Assembly: GCF_000344685.1 (NCBI RefSeq)
Contig: NW_006920412.1
Coordinates: 1,141,414 to 1,205,413, forward strand
Source: Gloeophyllum trabeum ATCC 11539
Taxonomy: Eukaryota; Basidiomycota; Agaricomycetes; Gloeophyllales; Gloeophyllaceae
DNA: 64,000 bases
Direction: 5' to 3'
Made by a program: the position numbers and the translations under genes. The notes beneath the pieces were generated by a model, which was not told where the DNA came from, did not search any database, and was given only the letters and a program-made list of their open reading frames with translations. Below are positions 23,369 to 36,556 of the stretch, one piece after another (the stretch's first letter is position 1; every line of letters starts with the position of its first letter).

Positions 23369-23906
23369 GCATATCATCAAACGTCGAGAAGAAATAAACT
23401 AAAGCAGAAATTAGTCAATGAGTCGGCGACGAGAGCTGGAAATGCTCATGTAGTTTGCGAAATGTAACAGTCTGTCACGAGTTCCGTTAGTTGCTGGAGA
23501 GCTGCTGCAGAGAATGAAGCATTATCTATTTTATTATGTTTCTTCACCAGACCGACATTCCGAAGGCGGCTTAGCAAGCTTGAGGAAAACGGTATTCGGT
23601 CGGAATATCTCGATCAGCAGATTAAGGTTGCAACAAGATTGAGAAGCAGGTTTGGGGCAGTGGCAGCCAATCAGACGCGCTCGTTCTTACTCTCAGACGT
23701 CATGCTTAGTTCTTTTAATTTATGCCGAATCATTGTGGTATACTACCATTTATGCGAGTATTAGTACCCCACCAGATTAAGATATCAACCAACCGTCCTT
23801 CGTGTGTCAAATGTAACTCGAAATGCGCAAACTATGGATACAATACCTTCCTCATAAAACACCTATGACTACCACCCAAGCAACTATCACCCCACCCCAC
23901 CCACCT
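23369..23906. other. intergenic region downstream of hydrophobin
   Basis: This AT-richer stretch lies between converging genes (hydrophobin + and C78 peptidase -). It likely holds both 3' untranslated regions. No gene or known repeat is seen. Confidence 0.5.
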
Positions 23907-26023
23907 CTACACCTTCGTACTCGTGACCACCTTCCTCCCCTCCCTCTCCCGCTCCCCCAACGGCGCATCGAGCGGGAACCACAAAATCTGGTACTTATCG
24001 TGCTTCGCGAGCGCCGACGCGCTCACCGCGTACCGCCCCCTCACATCCTTCCACACCACCTCCTTGGCCACCACCTCCCCGCCTCGTCCTTTGCCCGGGC
24101 CCCAGGGCGCCCCGCCCCGCATCCGCCCGTCCCCCTCCCCCTCGTCGCCGCTGCTCGCGATCTCGATGACGCTCCCGCCTCCCACCGACGGCGACGCGGC
24201 CCGCGCTACCCCGCTCCCAAGCTCATCGCTGCGCAGCCTCTTCCCGCGCCCCAGGCTCCGCCGGCGCTCCGGCTCCGAGTCGCTCACGACCTCCGGCGCG
24301 GGCGACGCGCTCGGGCGCTTCCTCTTCACCGCTTTCCTCGGGCTCTCCGTGCCCTTGCCCTTGTTCCGCAGCGTGGCGATCGGGTGCAGGACGGTCTGCA
24401 CGAGCTTCTGTCTGCCGGTGTTCTCCTTCTCCTTCTCCTTGCCCTTGCTAGTGCTCGGGGTGGATGCGGAGAAGTACTTCGACGTGGTCGCGTCGGTGGT
24501 TTTGGATGGCGGGAGGGGCTTGAACCCCGACGGCCGTGGTGGAGACCACGAGGACACGTCGTTGATCTCGGACACGGAGGGGGAGCGCGTACGGGTGAAG
24601 GCGGGGGCGGCGGAAGAAGGCTTCGAAGGGCCCGCGGTGGACGCGGGTTTGGAAGGCTTCGAGGAGGGTTTAGGTTGGTCGGTGTGTAATTCTTGGATCG
24701 ATGGGGAGCGGCGTGTTGTCCGTGACGGGGGCTTCGACTTGCTTGACGAAGCTGGCTTTTCGAAATCCGGCACCTCGGAGACGGATGGTGACTTTGACGC
24801 GTGCCTGCTCATACGCCCATGCTCCGCGATCCCGGCACCGCGGAGAGAACTTGACGGTGACCTATTAATCACATGGCGGGGTTAGCTGTGTATTCCGCGC
24901 GCGTAGAATGGAGAGCACTCGCTTGCCGGGGTCGAACATGATAAACTCCACTTCCCCCAGCCCGTTCCCCTTCCTGGGGACCATATACCCCACGATCAGC
25001 CGCGAGTGCCCCTCATGCTGCAGAATCAGCGGCATCTTCCCGGTCACCCGTACCTTCCGCCTGTCCCCCTCGACCGATCCCCCGCGGATATGCGCCGACT
25101 CCTCCTGCTCCTCATTCCTCTTCTTCCCCAGGAGACTACTCGCGATGCCAGTCTTGCTGGGCGGGTGCGAGTCGGGCCCGTCGAAGTAGCCCGTGACCCA
25201 GTTGACGAGGCGCGCGGGGTCCTTGCGCACGCCGGCAAAGTCGGCGAGGTGGCACGGGATGGAGCGCAGGGTGAAGGCGACGTAGATGTCGGCGGTGCCG
25301 ATCCATTTCTGCGTGCCGACGAGCTGGCGCTTGAGCTGCGTCGCGCCTTCCTTGTCGTACCCTACCTTGTATCGCATGAATATAATGAACATGATATCAG
25401 ATTCGATTGCGCGACGCACCGAGCTTCCACGCCTCCTCGATCCAGCGCTGGAGATTCCTCACGCCGGGCGGGGTCGGCTCCTCCAACAAGCCCCAATACT
25501 CCGTCCTCTCCTCCTGGCTCATGAGCGCGGTGCACGCCATGAGAAAGTTGCGGTACCCGCACCCCCAGCTGCGGTCCCAGCGCTCGGCGACGACGTGCGT
25601 GGTGCGCTCGAAGCAGAGGACGGCGTGGGCGAGGGCGGGGTGCGCGGCGAGGGCGCGGGCGAAGACGGGGACGAGGCCGGGGTGGAAGTTGGGCGGGGGC
25701 GCGGTGGGGAGGCGCGGGTGCCAGAAGAGGTTCTGGGCGGCGTCTTTGCTGGGGCTGGGGGTGGAGAGCGTGAAGGGTTTGAGTGAGCGGCGGGGGCCGT
25801 AGGTGGTGGGTGGCGCTATGCACAGGAAGATGAGCAGGTAGCTCTGTATGGATTGGGACTGCTTACACGGCGCGGTAGAGTCATCGAGGTGGAGGCCGTA
25901 GTGTTCTTCGCGCTGGGAGACGCTGAGAGCGTGCAGGTCGCTGCCGCAGAACTGACATAGCAAACCCGACGCAGGCTCAACTTGGCAGATAAACTCGACG
26001 TCCGAGTCCTGGCCGCCTTGCAT
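23907..26023 (-). CDS. C78-family cysteine peptidase (ZUP1/UFSP type) with zinc finger and disordered insertion
   Basis: The N-terminus MQGGQDSDVEFICQVEP is followed by a short zinc-finger-like segment (LLCQFCGSDLHALSVSQREE, then HYGLH). The peptidase part has RSWGCGYRNFLMAC (catalytic Cys), TADIYVAFTLRSI, LQHEGHSRLIVGYM (catalytic His) and IMFDPGKR (catalytic Asp). Introns are inferred after DSTAP (gtaagc...gcatag) and after EEAWKLG (gtgcgt...aaggtag). A third junction near 24870-24925 joins a low-complexity Ser/Pro/Lys-rich segment of about 280 residues with KRKRPSAS, ending in AKHDKYQILWFPLDAPL, which resembles the last strand of the C78 fold. The exact third donor is unresolved; the protein might instead stop at 24870. 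Fungi generally lack UFM1, so a ubiquitin-chain (K63) role as in ZUP1 is more likely. Its start lies 167 bp from divergent Ssf1. Confidence 0.78.
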
Positions 26024-26190
26024 TGCTGGTCCAATTACCGCCCCGAGTATAGACTGTCTCCCGTACAAGCAGCAGTACGCGCAGAGTGGCTCCGGACGTC
26101 ATGCCAAGGTTAGGGTCACCGTCCATATCAGGCAACCGTGGCGGGTTCAGAAATTTATCTGCCACTGCCGCTGCTCCCAACACTGCAGCC
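26024..26190. promoter_or_regulatory. compact bidirectional promoter, C78 peptidase / Ssf1
   Basis: Only 167 bp separate the two diverging start codons, so both promoters and 5' untranslated regions share this sequence. No TATA box is evident. Confidence 0.5.
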
Positions 26191-27677
26191 ATGGCCCGAC
26201 GACGCAAGCACCGCACGCACGTCAAGGCCGACAGCGAGCAGCCCGACGGCAGCCCGCGCTCGTTCGTCATCAAGCACGGGCAGGTCGGGCACTCGCTCGC
26301 CCAGCTCGTGCGCGACATCCGCAAAGTCATGGAGCCCAACACCGCCAGCCGTCTCAAGGCAAGTCCCCTATCTTCACCGGTGTACCACAACACCTTGCTA
26401 AGGTCCACGCGCAAGCTCAGGAGCGCGCGCGCAACAAGCTCAAGGACTTTATCGTCATGGCGCCCGTCCTGCACGTCACGCACCTCCTCGCGTTCACGCT
26501 CACCGAGCGCGCCCCGTACATGCGCCTCGTGCGCCTCCCCGCGGGCCCGACGCTCTCCTTCCGCGTCGAGCGCTACAGCCTCATGAAGGACGTCCTCCAC
26601 GCCGCGCGCCGCCACCGCAGCATCGGGCTCGAGTACCTCACCCCGCCGCTCGTGCGTGCCCTCCCGTTCTCCCCTCGTTCCCTGCTAAGAATATGCGGGT
26701 AGCTCGTCCTAGCGTCGTTCCCCCCGCCCTCGCCGGCGACCCCGCCGCACCTCCCGCTCCTCATGAAGTCCTTCCAATCACTCTTCCCCCCGCTCTCGCC
26801 GACCTCCCTCTCCCTCTCCAACGCGCGCCGCGTCGTGCTCGTCGCGTACAACCCCGAGCGCGGCACGCTCGACTTCCGGCACTACCTCATCACCGTCAAG
26901 CCGTACGGCGTCTCCAAGCGCGTCCGGCGCGTCCTCGAGGGCGCTGCCGCCTCTTCCAAGTCCAAGTCGTCGTTCCTGGACTTGGGCAACGAGAAGGACG
27001 TCGCGGACTTTTTGCTGCGGAAGAGAGGGGAGGGCGGGGGCGGGCGCGATGGGTACGAGAGCGCGGCGAGCTCGGCGAGCTCGGCGGCGGGCGACGACGG
27101 CGACGCGGTGTCGCTCGCGGACGACTATGTCGGGCGGAATAACAAGAAGGGGTCGAAGCGCGCCGTGCGCCTCGACGAGATCGGGCCGCGGATGGAGCTG
27201 AGGCTGATCAAGATCTCGGAGGGGCTCCCCGGGAAGGAGGGCGGGGTGATATATCACGAGTTTGGTGAGTACCTTTGCTTCGACGTGGAAGGGGCGGAAG
27301 GGTAATCTGTTTTTGTCATTGTAGTTAAAAAGACGAAGGCGGAGGCGGCGGCGCTGAAGGCTGCGCATGCGGAGAAGGAGAAGCTGCGCAGGCAGCGACG
27401 CGAGGAGCAGGAGCGCAACGTGCAGAGGAAGAAGCAGGAGAAGGGCAAGGGCAAGGATGCTGCTGATGAAAGCGAAGCAGAGGAGGGAGAAGGGGAAGGA
27501 GAGGAGTGCGAGAGCGATGAGGGCGGGCACGACGAGGGCGGGTGGGACGACGATGAGGTGATTAGCGAGGGGGAGAGCGGGGATGAGAATTCGGGTGCGG
27601 AGGAGAGCGGGAGCGAGAGCGAGGAAGAGCAGGAGCGGCCTCCGCCAAAGAAGGCCAAGTTCAAGCAGAAGCGATAG
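26191..27677 (+). CDS. ribosome biogenesis protein Ssf1/Peter Pan (Brix domain)
   Basis: This nucleolar factor acts in 27S pre-rRNA processing and 60S subunit assembly. It starts MARRRKHRTHVK, then PRSFVIKHGQVGHSLAQLVR and DIRKVMEPNTASRLK, the start of the Brix domain. After intron 1 come NKLKDFIVMAPVLHVTHLLA and LPAGPTLSFRVERYSLMKDV, then NARRVVLVAYN and GPRMELRLIKI, and a C-terminal coiled, very acidic tail ending PPPKKAKFKQKR (nuclear signal). Intron 1 (26359-26402) is a GC-AG intron of 44 bp with a perfect AG|GCAAGT donor; reading frame and family alignment support it. Intron 2 follows EYLTPPL (gtgcgt...gggtag) and intron 3 follows IYHEF (gtgagt...ttgtag). Codon usage is extremely GC-rich. 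It converges on the heme lyase, 110 bp away. Confidence 0.92.
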
Positions 27678-27787
27678 TCTGGCTGTTGTTTTCCTCTATC
27701 CGTCTCTTACCGGTCTCCTTGCGTGAGCGGGCGAGAGGAATGTATTACTGGAAGCATACATAAATATAGGGGATCTACGTGTAGCAA

Positions 27788-28538
27788 TCACTTCTGCGAC
27801 GGCGGTACAGTCGCCGCACTGCTCTGCTCCTGCCCGAACCACCTCTGGCAGAAATTTTGCATGCGCATGCGGACGCCCTCCCAGTTATCGAGCGCGGGGC
27901 GGACGTCGAGGTAGAACGAGGGCGTGTTCGACGGGCCCTGGCTCTTGCCGGTGTAAAAGTCGATCACGTAGCGCACGCGCGTGCCGCAGCGGTCGACGAT
28001 CCAGTCGTGGCGGTCAAACGGCCGTGCGTACCTGACAATACCCTGTTCAATCTCACGTCCGTTCAACTTGGATCAGAACACACCCTATGAGCGACCGCCA
28101 GCGCGCGCGCGGCGTGAGATCCCCGGGGCGGCCCTTGAAGCTCACGAGCTTGACGCCGCCGCAGCGCTCGCCGCCCTGCGCCCGCTCCCAGCGGAGGACC
28201 TCGGCCCACGCGCGCTCGTTGACGGCGTTGTGGATGGGCACGATGACGCGCATGTCGCGCGCGGCGGGGTCGTGCTGCTTGCGCGCCATGGCGGCGAAGA
28301 ACTGGGCTTCGGAGGGGTAGACCCAGCGCTCGCCGTCGGGGCGCGGGATGGAGGAGATTTCGCGGTCTTGTGAGAGGGCGGCGGGGGCGGGGGCGCTAGG
28401 AGAGGACGAGGAGGAGAGCGAGGGGAGGAAGGCGCGCCAGGAGGCGGCGGGCGAGGTGTGGTCGACGGGGCATTTGTCGGACGAGGCTTGGGACAGCGCG
28501 CTGTGGTCGACGGGGCACTTGGAGTCGGCCATGGTCAT
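27788..28538 (-). CDS. holocytochrome c synthase (cytochrome c heme lyase)
   Basis: The enzyme attaches heme covalently to apocytochrome c in the mitochondrial intermembrane space. The N-terminus has two CP heme-regulatory motifs, SKCPVDH and DKCPVDH, separated by Ser-rich sequence. The core has [39 protein letters not shown] and [17 protein letters not shown]. After the single intron (gtgtgt...ttgtcag) it continues [17 protein letters not shown] and VIDFYTGK. The HDW and RCG motifs, including the axial His, are intact. The C-terminus ends AATVPPSQK. Length is about 230 residues. The start at 28538 (MTMADSKC) or 28532 is preferred because CP motifs lie close to the N-terminus in this family. 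It diverges from the adenosine deaminase gene with 181 bp between. Confidence 0.92.
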
Positions 28539-28719
28539 TGGTGGACTGCAGTCTGCAGAGGAGGATTGACGGGAGCCGGCCACTTGCTTGGTCGCCGGGT
28601 GATCACTCGATCGTGGCAAGCTGATTGGCTCCCCGCTTGCCTGATGGTGTCCGACTCATACGGCGGCTCCGGCTACGCACTTCCAGTAGCTGTGAGTCTT
28701 CTTTCTGGACTACACCCCC
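28539..28719. promoter_or_regulatory. compact bidirectional promoter, heme lyase / adenosine deaminase
   Basis: The two diverging start codons are about 181 bp apart, so regulatory sites must be shared. No TATA box is evident. Confidence 0.45.
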
Positions 28720-31007
28720 ATGTCGCCCCCTTCTGTCGGGGAATACCTCTCCAAGCGCGATGCATTCATCAACGATGAACGCTCTCTCCGACGAGAGCAC
28801 GCCCGTCTGAATGCCCTCTCCGACGCAGAGGCGCAAGCAGACACAGTGGTTCGCCAGATACGCGCAGACGAGGCCAAGACGATTTGGACCGACGACAACG
28901 AGAATATGCCCCATGTATTCCCCGGCATGGAGTTCTTGACCTGTGCGTCCTGAGCGTGCTCTCATAGATTAGTGCTCGAATACGTTTCGTCCCTAGCAAG
29001 GGACCTCATTGTCAAGACCAAACTATTCAACATCCTCGCAAAAGTAAGTATCCTGGTACACCACTACTGTGTCTGACACACACGCCCCCAAAGATGCCCA
29101 AAGGCGCCCTCCTGCACGCCCACCTCGACGCCATGGTCAACGTCCGCACCCTCCTCCGCCTCGCCCTCCAGCACCCCGCCTTCCACATCCGCGTCCCCGC
29201 CTCCCTCACCGCGGCCTCTCTCAAGACGACCCTCCCCGAAGTGCGCCCTCGGCCCAAGGCCGAGTGGTCCGCGCTATCCTCGCTGCGTGACGCTGCTGCT
29301 GGCGAGTGGGTGCCCCTGCAGCAGGCGCGCGCGAACTTTGACCCCGCGCTGGGCGGCCCGGAGGGCTTTGATGACTGGGTCGTCGGCCATCTGACGATCA
29401 ACCCCGCCGAGGCGTACGGGACGCACAAGACGACGGACAAGGTTGCACTCTCTCACCGGTCCGAATCCGATTCGAGCTAACGCCAGACAGATATGGGAAA
29501 AGTTTGCGAACACGTTCCGCGTGGCATCGGTGCGCGGTGGTAAAGCTAGTCGGGGCCGATCGCTGACCTGCGCGCATCCAGGGCCTGATACGCTACGCGC
29601 CGATCTGGTACCCCTACATCCGCGAGTTCTTCCGCACCTCCATCGACGACGGCATCTCGTACATCGAGGTCCGCATCAACTTTGGATACAAGTGAGCATT
29701 GGCGCGCGCCCGACGCCCGACGTGGTCAATCCTGATTGTACGTACATGCAGGACAATGTTCAACGCGGAGGGCTACGACGTCGTCCCCGCGCGAGAGTGG
29801 GTGCGCGACTTTGAGCGCGCGCTCCGGGATACGCAGCAAGAATTAAAAGACCAAGGGCGCCAGGACGTCTTCCACGGAGCCCGGGTGCGTGCCGTCTCAC
29901 TCACAGCTAGAGAAGTGGAAGTGGAACTGAAACCGCTGATCACGTCGCCTCGAAGATCATATACACGACGATCAGGATGTACACCCCCGACGAGATGGAG
30001 TGGTACCTCGACGAGTGCCTCGCGCTCAAACAAGAGTTCCCCGACATCATCGCAGGTGCCCTCTCCCTCTCCCTCTCCCTCCCTCCGTCCCCTCGTATCC
30101 CTACTCACCCCACTCACCCCTTCTCCCAGGCTTCGACCTCGTCGGGCACGAAGACTCCCTGCACCCGCTCATCCACTACATCCAGCCCCTGCTGCGCTTC
30201 CGCGCGCGCCAGGCGGAGCTCGGGCTCGACATCCCCTTCATCTTCCACGCGGGCGAGACGCTGGGCGACGGCACGCCCGCGGACGTGAACCTGTACGACG
30301 CGATCCTGCTCGGGACGAAGCGCATCGGGCATGGGTGAGTCTGAGGTGTCTGGGACGGGCGGGCGGGGGGCCAGGGAAGGCTGAGGCGGATTGACAGGTT
30401 CTCGTTGGCGAAGCACCCCAAGTTGATGGAGATATGCAAGGAGAGGGGCATCGCGGTCGAGATGTGTCCCATCTCGTCAGTGCTCTGTCCATGCTTCCAG
30501 TCGACCCGAGCTGACGGCGCGCCGAACTTTCTGCAGGAACGAGATCCTGGTACGTCCGAGAAGGCTCGCTGGTACCGATCGCGGCGGCTGATGACGAGCG
30601 GGACAGCGTCTGACAAGCTCCATGCCGATGCACCCGCTCCCGATCATCGTCAACCATGGTATACCCGTCGCGCTGTGCTCGGACGACCCCGCTGTATTTG
30701 GGAACATGGGGCTATCATACGATTACTTCCAGGTAGAGTCCGCTCGCGATGTTGGGCATCAATGAGGATGACGGTACTCGACATGTCTAGGTACTTGTGG
30801 CGAGCGAAGTCACGGGCCTGACCACTCTCGGCCAGATAGCGAGAGACAGCCTAGAGGTCAGCACAACAGTCAGCATCCTGGTTTGGGTTCTGACGGCGCT
30901 TTTGACAGTTCTCGACGTTGGATGCCGAGGCTAAGGGGAAGGCGCTCGCCGCGTGGGAGAAGCGCTGGCAGGAGTTCTGCAATGAGGTGGCTGCGCTCGG
31001 TAAATGA
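28720..31007 (+). CDS. adenosine deaminase, ADGF/CECR1 subfamily
   Basis: The enzyme deaminates adenosine (or deoxyadenosine) to inosine. It starts MSPPSVGEYLSKRDAFINDE, without a clear signal peptide. Metal and catalytic motifs are spread over about ten exons: KGALLHAHLDAMVNV (HxH), FIFHAGETLGDG (catalytic Glu region), GTKRIGHGFSL, EMCPISNEIL and IPVALCSDDPAVFG (Asp-Asp). SIDDGISYIEVRINFGYK and the long insert between the first His motif and the core fit ADGF rather than classical ADA. Introns are short; one near 30055-30130 has a CCCTCT-rich microsatellite and one near 30355-30375 is G-rich. The C-terminus ends EFCNEVAALGK, stop at 31005-31007. Length is about 510 residues. ADGF enzymes are often secreted; this one may be cytosolic or have an unrecognised upstream exon. 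Confidence 0.88.
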
Positions 31008-31233
31008 CTGGCGGATGCAACGTCAGTCAGAGCTAACGACTTCAACGTCGGATACCCCGTCGTTCGGCGACTAAGCCGGGAAGACCAGATGCCGCAGAGA
31101 CGGCCCATGCATGTAGGACGGACTTCAACGTCCTAAACGCTGTACATAGTACATTACAGCCCTCGGCCTCTGGCTCTGCTGCGATGTCCTCTACTGCCCT
31201 ATCCATCTTGCTCAGATGAGTATCAACCTTCGA
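31008..31233. terminator. convergent 3' end region, adenosine deaminase / WD40 protein
   Basis: This 226-bp convergent gap should contain the polyadenylation signals of both genes. No specific signal is certain. Confidence 0.3.
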
Positions 31234-32763
31234 TCAATCTTCTGCCATTAGTTCCTCCAGCTCTCTCTCCTCTTCCTCGGTCAGACCGGATGGCTTTTCC
31301 GCATTGGTAGGCTCCTCCTTCGTGCTCGGCACCGCTTCGGCTTGTACAGGCGCAGGCTTGAGCAGCTCCGACACCCGCCACTTGCGCAACGTCCCGTCCA
31401 GACTGGCACTGACGACCCAGGGCTCCACCCTCGTGACCCCGTCCTCACCGACCGTCTTCCGCACCCACAGCCTGAGCGCGGTCACGTCGTGCCAGTGCGC
31501 GTCGATCACGTTGAGCAGCTCCGGCTCCTCCGGGGACGATACGTCGTACACGCGAATGACGTCCCCGGCGCCCGTGATGAGGTACGGCTCGGCGAGCTCC
31601 GTCAGCCCGAGGTGCAGGATAGCCTTGACGGCGACGGGGTGCGTGATGGGCGGGATCGGCTTCGTCTCCTTTGGGGGCACGACGTGCTGCACCTGCACGG
31701 TCTCATCCGAGGAGGCTACAACCGCCCATCAGCAGTGTCTCCTTCGATCTGCATCCGCACTGACCTGTCCACAGCTGATCCGCGCCAAAGACCATGTCGT
31801 TCACCCCGGTGCGGTGGTGCTTGAATTCAGTTCTTACGGTCGCGCGCCAACGTATCGGTGTCCCCTCTTCTTTCTCCAAATTCCAGGCTTTGATTATACC
31901 CATGGTGTCTGCGGTGTACAGGACACCGGTGGTGTCAGACGTCGCGTAGCCTGCGAAACGCTCGACGGGTCGTGTGTGCGCGGAAATCGAGCCAGTTGAG
32001 ACCAGAGGTTGTGCAGACCGCACGTCTGAGAGATCCCTAGTCCGTCGCATAAGCACGGGAGTAGCGAATGGGATGTGCCGAGGACGTACCAGAACCTGAC
32101 TGTCTTGTCTGAACTCCCGGATACGAGGAGATTCAAGGAGGGGATAATAAAAAGGCCTTTGACGAAGTCCGTATGAGCAGCGGTAGATGAGATCACCTCT
32201 TTGGTCTATATCAATCATAGAGGATCGAAACGTATATCGATTATGATACGCTGGAGGGGCGCACCTGGGTATTCCATACCCTGATTGTCTATTGGTATTG
32301 GCATTGATCAATCAGAGGGACTCGACGTTGAGATGCTGTGATTTACCTGATCCCAAGAACCTGTGATCAATATCCTGCCATTGTCGTGGAGGACGAGCGA
32401 TGTGACAGGTCCGCTATGACCTTTGAATATCTTGCGCGTCTTCCCAGACTGCCATTTCGTCATGAATAAACAGAGGTTGACTAGATGACCTGGTATCCAC
32501 CCACCTCCAAGTCGATTAGCCTGGCTATGGCGTTGCTCTCGGCCGTCCAGGCTCCCGATCCTTGAATAGTGATAGCCAGAGGCTTCCCGGGGACCTCGAT
32601 AGGGGAGCCGAGGGTCTTGGTCTTCTCTGCCTTACGCTTCCGAGCCTTGCAGGGAAGGTATAAGCGTCCAGGATCGCTTCAGCCTCCCCAATAGCGCACA
32701 CACTTCTTCCTGAGCTAGATCAACCTCTGCTCTGAGGAAACTGGAGCCTGCTGTTGTCTGCAT
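31234..32763 (-). CDS. WD40-repeat protein of unknown function
   Basis: Splicing gives a protein of roughly 400 residues. It starts MQTTAGSSFLRAEVDLAQEE, joins across a 56-bp intron to ARKRKAEKTKTLGSPIEVPG and WTAESNAIARLIDLE, and then shows WD repeats: TRKIFKGHSGPVTSLVLHDN with ILITGSWD, AHTDFVKGLFI with LLVSGSSDKTVRFW, VLYTADTMGIIKAWN, PYLITGAGDVIRVYD and WVVSASLDGTLRKWRVS. It ends in an acidic helix (LTEEEERELEELMAED). A beta-propeller scaffold is certain, but I cannot tie it to a named ortholog. There is no membrane segment. It lies 268 bp downstream of PFK2/FBPase2 on the same strand. Confidence 0.82.
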
Positions 32764-33031
32764 GGTTTGAGCCTCTTTGTTTTACACGACGGAGAGCAAA
32801 AGGGTAGATATCGATGTCCTGCAGTCAAACCAAAGCGTGCTGAGCCTGGTGGCACCTGCGATCTGACTTTCCCCCCTACGCCAAATGATCGAGGCCCAAG
32901 AGAAGCACTGTCACATTACGCGGTCACCTAAGATCGTTGTCACAACCTCAGCGCATCGTATCGCGAGTATATCACAATTTCGCATTGAGATGAGCACGTA
33001 GTGAGTACAATTAGAATTCTACATATTAGCC

Positions 33032-35307
<2,276 letters not shown>

Positions 35308-35635
35308 CTCGCAGTGATAGGAGATCAGAACCAGATGTAGCCACCGAGAGCACCAGATGATACCGTGGAAGATTCACTCGTGATTCTTGTGTGTTGATAA
35401 TAGCACGGAGTGAATTGGGTTCAAGTAGAAGGTGAAAGGTAAAGGTAAACGAAGTAAAGACCCCTCATCCCCAATCCCCGCCACCCCCGGGCCAGAGGCG
35501 GGGCACGGGTCAAGGTAAAAGCGCTCGATAGGCCGCTTCTCGATCGCGTGAAGCCTTCCTCCGAAACCCTCGACTTACCCTCGACCATTACTCGTCTCTA
35601 GACCCGGCTTTCTTTCGTCCGTCTTGCTCTGCGGC
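35308..35635. promoter_or_regulatory. divergent promoter, PFK2/FBPase2 and coiled-coil gene
   Basis: This 328-bp stretch separates diverging start codons. It contains a pyrimidine-rich segment with the G/C-rich ccgccacccccgggcc near 35478 and CT-rich sequence before the plus-strand ATG. No gene is seen. Confidence 0.45.
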
Positions 35636-36485
35636 ATGAGTCGTTTAGCTTCGTTCAAGGGGCCGTCGACACCGACGTCGTCGCCGGTGCGCGTGAAACA
35701 AGCACCTTCATCTCCCGGTCAATCTCCGTCCAAACCGTCCGAATCACCCTACCACCGCAAAGTCAGGACCCTTATGCTCGAATTACGGACGTGTGCGACC
35801 ACCTGGGACAACATCGCTCTGATTGATGGTCTCAAGGCTGCGAGCTCGCTGGTAGATGCTAGGACGGAACTCGAGTGTGTGTCGACTCGCCCCATCTGAC
35901 TTCAACTCGTAACCGCTTGGCTAGCAATACCCTTGGTCTGTTCCCACCGGGTAAACAACCGACCTACCACGTCGTTGAACCCAAGATAACCTTAATGGAG
36001 TCCCGGATCGCAGACTTGGACAAGGTCATCCTCAGGCTAGTGAGGGCGAAAATCACGATCGTGCTCCTCCTGGACCTGATGACCTTCCTTCGCAGAAGAA
36101 ACAACTCCACAAAATGAACGTTATCATTGAAAATCTCGAGGCCATTCTGTTTGATGCCCACAAAGTGCGTGGCTGGCAATGGGCTACCGAGGAACCGCTC
36201 TGGATGACATGGCCATTGGAAAGATTTGGTCCGCAATCCTCTCTAAGGAAACTGTCTGCTTCTGATGATCTTCTAGTCTCGTCTGCTTCACAAATACTGG
36301 TTCCTTACCGGCGTTCTCTGGAGATGCATATAGACATCGTCAATACCCTCCGGTCGCATTCAGTCCCATTCGAGACATCACGTTCAGCGATCGCAGATTG
36401 GGCTGCTCAACCGCACCTCGATGAGGAAGGCTGGGACGCAAGATGGGAAGAACTTTGCTCCGTCGAGATAGACGGATGGGATTAA
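35636..36485 (+). CDS. unrecognised conserved-looking coiled-coil protein
   Basis: Four exons join in frame. The N-terminus MSRLASFKGPSTPTSSPVRV is Ser/Pro-rich with many SP and TP sites. HRKVRTLMLELRTCATTWDN begins a helical part. After intron 1 (gtgtgt...ggctag) comes NTLGLFPPGKQPTYHVVEPK, a coiled coil IADLDKVILRL, and after intron 2 KKQLHKMNVIIENLEAILF. The last exon, after gtccgc...ttctag, reads LVPYRRSLEMHIDIVNTLRS and ends in a Trp/acid-rich tail (WDARWEELCSVEIDGWD). Length is about 225 residues. It may be a small subunit of a kinetochore, tethering or organelle complex, but I cannot name it. SP/TP sites suggest CDK or MAPK control. Stop at 36483-36485, 71 bp from the Syf1 stop. Confidence 0.7.
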
Positions 36486-36556
36486 CCCGAGCAGTAGTCA
36501 TGGCGGGCGGAGAAAAAAGCACAATACAGGCTATACAATACAGAAGCGCTACAGTC

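Noticed and set aside
23823..24885. Two plus-strand ORFs of about 290-320 codons
   Set aside because: They are antisense frames of the GC-rich, Ser/Pro-rich C-terminal part of the C78 gene; composition is Arg/Pro/Leu-biased with no motifs.
25006..25823. Long antisense ORFs over the C78 peptidase core
   Set aside because: The minus strand carries catalytic motifs; the opposite frames are shadows.
26693..27530. Long alternative and antisense ORFs over Ssf1
   Set aside because: They are Arg/Leu-rich shadows caused by high GC3 in the Brix gene.
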